From the NCBI GenBank assembly GCA_018648945.1, contig JABGQJ010000079.1, positions 1 to 17,595 of the forward strand: a DNA stretch of 17,595 nucleotides. Direction: 5' to 3'. Position numbers and translations under genes: made by a program. Shown here piece by piece: positions 14,894 through 17,595 of the stretch (positions are counted from its first letter, which is position 1; each line of letters begins with the position of its first letter). The DNA comes from Victivallales bacterium (lineage in GTDB: Bacteria; Verrucomicrobiota; Lentisphaeria; Oligosphaerales; Lenti-02). Below the pieces are notes generated by a model that made no database searches, was not told the origin of the DNA, and saw only the letters and a list, made by a program, of their open reading frames with translations.

Positions 14894-15894
14894 TGAGATT
14901 TGACGTACCTCTCTTCAAGATCAGCCAGCGTGCCATTCTGCCGATCGAGAAGTTCTGGATTGATGCTGCGCCGTTCGTGATCTTCTTCTGCATCCTGATT
15001 GCGGCCCATGTCCTCTTGCACCGCGGCAAGCGCGTGCAGCTTTGGCGGCGAGTCTCCCAGACCGTGTCGGCCTTCGTCTTCATCATCTTCCTGCATCGCT
15101 GCCTCTGCATGTTGCGCGGTTGGATCTTCGCGCTGAACAAGGTGGGCCGCAACGATATTGTGGCCTTTGGGCATCTCTGCATGTTTGTCCTGCTCGTCTC
15201 GCTCACCCTATCCTTTGGCCGGCTGTTCTGCGGCTGGCTGTGCCCGTTGGGGTTCTTCAGCGAGATACTCAGCCTGCCGTCCCGAAGGCGAAGTCGGCTG
15301 CCCACTGGGCGTCGGTTGCTCTCCGGGTATCTCATGTTGGGCGGGGTGACCATCCTGGTGGCGTGGCTGGGCTGGCTGGTGCGGCCGGGAACCCAGTTCT
15401 TCTCGGAGAACGTATCCGCTCTCTGGGGCGCCTTTCTGCTGCTGTTCCTGGGGCTGGTGTTGCCCTTTGAGCGCAAGGACCGGTTCTTCAAGAAGTTCAA
15501 GTACGTCTCGGTCATCCTCTGGCTGGGCCTGTCGGTGATCGGCGTCTTTGTGACCAGCCCCTGGTGTACCTTCTTCGGGGACGAGATCGACTACTCCAGC
15601 GCCGTTTCGCTGGCGGCGGTCCTGGCCGGGGCGCTGGTGGTGCCCATGGCCTGGTGCCGGTACATGTGCCCCATGGGGGGCGCCCTGGGCTGGCTGACCC
15701 GGTTCAGCACGATCCGGGTCCGGATGACCGGGGAGTGCACCAACTGCGGCGGTTGCGACAGCACCTGCCCCATGGGGGCGCTGGATCGCGGGGACGTGGA
15801 TGGCTCCAGCTGCATCTACTGTGGCCAGTGCAACCAAGTCTGCGACTACCGGTTTGTGACCGAGACTAGCAAGGACAAGGGAGACGAGGCATGA
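14893..15894 (+). CDS. NapH/NosR/CcoG-like membrane polyferredoxin
   Basis: A 333-residue inner-membrane iron-sulfur protein with several TM segments (about 24-42, 56-72, 92-110, 143-163, 176-190, 205-222, 236-254). Two CxxxCP motifs, FCGWLCPLG (C113, C117) and WCRYMCPMG (C255, C259), are the NapH/NosR signature. They are followed by two ferredoxin clusters: CTNCGGCDSTCP (C282, C285, C288, C292) and CIYCGQCNQVCD (C307, C310, C313, C317). Such proteins pass electrons across or along the membrane to periplasmic enzymes. No reductase for nitrate or nitrous oxide is in view. Here it lies between an ABC ATPase (1-nt overlap) and a beta-propeller gene (4-nt overlap), so it probably supplies or drains electrons for this locus. 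Family call secure; partner inferred. Confidence 0.9.
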   Translation: MRFDVPLFKISQRAILPIEKFWIDAAPFVIFFCILIAAHVLLHRGKRVQLWRRVSQTVSAFVFIIFLHRCLCMLRGWIFALNKVGRNDIVAFGHLCMFVLLVSLTLSFGRLFCGWLCPLGFFSEILSLPSRRRSRLPTGRRLLSGYLMLGGVTILVAWLGWLVRPGTQFFSENVSALWGAFLLLFLGLVLPFERKDRFFKKFKYVSVILWLGLSVIGVFVTSPWCTFFGDEIDYSSAVSLAAVLAGALVVPMAWCRYMCPMGGALGWLTRFSTIRVRMTGECTNCGGCDSTCPMGALDRGDVDGSSCIYCGQCNQVCDYRFVTETSKDKGDEA

Positions 15895-17408
15895 AACGAC
15901 TGATCCTTGCCCTTTCTCTGCTGACCATCTGGCTACCTGCTCAGGACAAGCCCCCCCAGTTTGAGTGGCCCATGTTCCGGGGCGATCCGTCCCGGAGCGG
16001 CAAGGCACCACTGAACTTGGACGCCGCACCCTACCGCCATCTCTGGACCTTTGATCTGGGCACCCATACCTGGAAATACTGCCAGGGCGCCAGTGTCTGG
16101 AGCAGCAATGCGGTCAGCGCCGTGATCGATGGCAAGCTGCGCATCTTCGTGGGCACCTACGACCACAATGTCTACTGCCTGGACCCGGAGAACGGCAAGG
16201 AGCTTTGGCGCTTCACGACCGGTTGCCTGATCAAGGCGTCCCCGGCGTTCGCCTGGGTCAATGGCGAGCCCATGCTGTTCGTGGCCTCCAGCGACCGGTG
16301 CTTCTACGGGCTGAATGCGCGGACCGGCAAGAAGATGTGGAACTTCGAGACCTACTCCTGGACCTACACGATCGGCGAGAGCATGTCGGGATCCCCCCTC
16401 GTGGTCGAGGTCGACGGCAAGTCCGTGCTTTACGCCACCATGTGGAATGGCGACCGCCGGCCCGGGCGCACGACCCAAAACGGTGAACTGTTCTCCATCG
16501 ACGCCGCCACCGGGACCCCCAACTGGCGCGAGCGCATCACCAGCGGGCATCTCTCAACCCCCACGTTCTTCCGCATCAAGAAGAACAAGAAGGACCCCGG
16601 CAAACCCATGATCTACCTAGGCGCGGAGGACGGCAACCTCTATGCCTGCGACGCGCGCACCGGCCAGGTGTCCTGGCGGTACCTCACCGACCATCGAGTC
16701 GATGCGGCGCCACTGGTGGCCACCATCGCCGGGTCGCCAGTCGCCTTCGTGGCCAACGCCTGGGGTATGGTGCGCGCGCTGCACGCCGAGACGGGGAGCC
16801 CACTTTGGGAGTACAAGGCCGGGCACGAGATCCTGTCAACGCCCGTGCTCTTCAAGGCCGGGAACAAGCTGTTGCTGGTGGTTGGCTCCTCCGACCGCTG
16901 CGTGCATGCCATCGAGGCCAAGGCGGGAGACGAAGTATGGAAGTTCCAGACTGGCAAGTATGTGGTCGCCTCTCCTGCTGTGGCCAACATCAACGGTCGC
17001 CCCGCTGTCTTTGTGTGCTCGTTGGACAACAAGCTCTACGTGCTCGATGGCGAAACCGGTTGCCGCCTGATGGACTTTGCCTCCGGCAATATGCTCTGGC
17101 CCTACGAGACCCGCGGCGCGTCCCTCTGGTCGTCGCCCTCACTGCACCAACGGGACAGCGGCGAAGCCCTGTTGCTCTATCCGGCCCATGACGGCAAGCT
17201 CTACGCCTTTACGCAAGGCGGCATGGATCAGCCGCGCGCCGACGACGCGAGCCTGACCGGCTGGACCCCAGGGACCAAGCTGGACTTGACGAACTTGCCC
17301 CCTGTCTCCGACTTTGTCCGGACCGTTCCTCCCGTCATCGGTATCGCTCTCCTGCTGGTCGGCATGGTCATCGGCATCGCGCCCCGCCGCAGAACTGCGG
17401 ACGGCTGA
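15891..17408 (+). CDS. Exported, C-terminally anchored PQQ-like beta-propeller protein
   Basis: A 505-residue protein with a short signal peptide (1-17, ends WLPA) and an opening WPMFRGDPSRSG typical of this family. At least seven repeats of the form LDxxTGxxxWxF follow, for example near ENGKELWRFTTG, RTGKKMWNFE, ATGTPNWRER, RTGQVSWRYL, ETGSPLWEYK and AGDEVWKFQTG, which suits a seven- or eight-bladed propeller. A C-terminal TM (about 481-497) and the following RRR place the propeller in the periplasm. The repeats are structural: I see no PQQ-enzyme active site, so a scaffold or binding role like BamB or YxaL is as likely as catalysis. The start overlaps the polyferredoxin stop (ATGA), which suggests the two work together. 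Last gene of the operon. Confidence 0.88.
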   Translation: MKRLILALSLLTIWLPAQDKPPQFEWPMFRGDPSRSGKAPLNLDAAPYRHLWTFDLGTHTWKYCQGASVWSSNAVSAVIDGKLRIFVGTYDHNVYCLDPENGKELWRFTTGCLIKASPAFAWVNGEPMLFVASSDRCFYGLNARTGKKMWNFETYSWTYTIGESMSGSPLVVEVDGKSVLYATMWNGDRRPGRTTQNGELFSIDAATGTPNWRERITSGHLSTPTFFRIKKNKKDPGKPMIYLGAEDGNLYACDARTGQVSWRYLTDHRVDAAPLVATIAGSPVAFVANAWGMVRALHAETGSPLWEYKAGHEILSTPVLFKAGNKLLLVVGSSDRCVHAIEAKAGDEVWKFQTGKYVVASPAVANINGRPAVFVCSLDNKLYVLDGETGCRLMDFASGNMLWPYETRGASLWSSPSLHQRDSGEALLLYPAHDGKLYAFTQGGMDQPRADDASLTGWTPGTKLDLTNLPPVSDFVRTVPPVIGIALLLVGMVIGIAPRRRTADG

Positions 17409-17471
17409 GGAATGTGGCACCGGTTGCGTGGCTCGGCGTGAAGACGAGACGGTCGGCCTGCGAGGAAGTAG

Positions 17472-17500
17472 ATTCCGGCCCAGTCAACTGGAGCCGGAAT
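17472..17500 (+). promoter_or_regulatory. Strong hairpin covering the ribosome-binding site of the next gene
   Basis: ATTCCGGC (17472-17479) pairs with GCCGGAAT (17493-17500). CCAG/CTGG (17480-17483 with 17488-17491) extends the stem to 12 bp with one bulged A (17492) and a TCAA loop. The GGAG at 17490-17493, 8 nt before the ATG at 17502, lies inside the stem. It may block translation, terminate the upstream operon (no T-run seen), or be an operator. Confidence 0.5.
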
Positions 17501-17501
17501 G

Positions 17502-17595
17502 ATGAATCAGCGCGAACGTTTCCACGCGATCATGGACTACCGCAGCTTCGACCGCCTGCCGGTCTGGTACTTCGGACAATGGCGCGAGACCATGG
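17502..17595 (+). CDS. UroD/MtaA-family protein, N-terminal fragment cut by window end
   Basis: Thirty-one codons are visible, beginning MNQRERFHAIMDYRSFDRLP and continuing VWYFGQWRETM. The pattern NxRERFxAxxxxxxxDRxPxW is the usual opening of uroporphyrinogen decarboxylase-family proteins of the methyltransferase branch. The ATG at 17502 has GGAG 8 nt upstream. The zinc-site motifs lie beyond the window, so the subfamily cannot be checked. It may be a corrinoid-linked relative of the gene at 6465, but the two N-termini are not close, so a recent duplication is unlikely. Confidence 0.8.
   Translation, partial: MNQRERFHAIMDYRSFDRLPVWYFGQWRETM

Noticed and set aside
15891..17408. PQQ-dependent alcohol dehydrogenase
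   Set aside because: Only structural repeats are visible; the cofactor and catalytic residues of that enzyme class are not evident.

Overview
The window is high-GC bacterial DNA. It most likely comes from a Gram-negative anaerobe or facultative anaerobe: it carries lnt, at least three lipobox proteins, a PAS-linked [FeFe]-hydrogenase paired with a SpoIIE phosphatase, and two MtaA/UroD-type corrinoid-linked proteins. This mix recalls uncultured PVC/FCB-type lineages, but no phylum can be assigned from the sequence alone. No rRNA, tRNA, CRISPR array, transposase or integrase was seen.

Left part (1-8,506). A plus-strand pair opens the window: the 3' part of a putative sensory [FeFe]-hydrogenase and an overlapping SpoIIE-family phosphatase. 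It converges on a minus-strand argS-lnt operon, with an 8-bp hairpin between the two stop codons. A 515-bp non-coding stretch separates argS from a divergent plus-strand uroporphyrinogen decarboxylase/MtaA-like gene. That gene overlaps tail to tail, through its stop codon, with a lone YejB-like ABC permease on the minus strand.

The 338 bp between yejB and the next operon are unusually rich in secondary structure: a 13-bp terminator-like hairpin, a 77-nt element closed by a 17-bp helix, and a third stem.

Right part (8,845-17,408). Two tightly packed operons diverge from a 190-bp intergenic region. The minus-strand operon encodes a thioredoxin-fold lipoprotein, a UPF0718/ArsP-type membrane permease, a ModA-like substrate-binding lipoprotein, a second thioredoxin-fold lipoprotein and a small CxxC thioredoxin. 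The plus-strand operon encodes a ModB-like permease with an extra multi-TM N-terminus, a ModC-like ATPase, a NapH/NosR-like membrane polyferredoxin and a membrane-anchored PQQ-like beta-propeller. Most junctions overlap by 1-19 nt, so the nine genes probably form one functional unit. I infer an envelope system that couples ABC import or extraction of a metal or oxyanion with thiol/iron-sulfur electron transfer. Its substrate is unknown, and it is the best candidate here for an undescribed system.

The window closes with the start of a second UroD/MtaA-like gene. A strong hairpin immediately upstream buries its ribosome-binding site.
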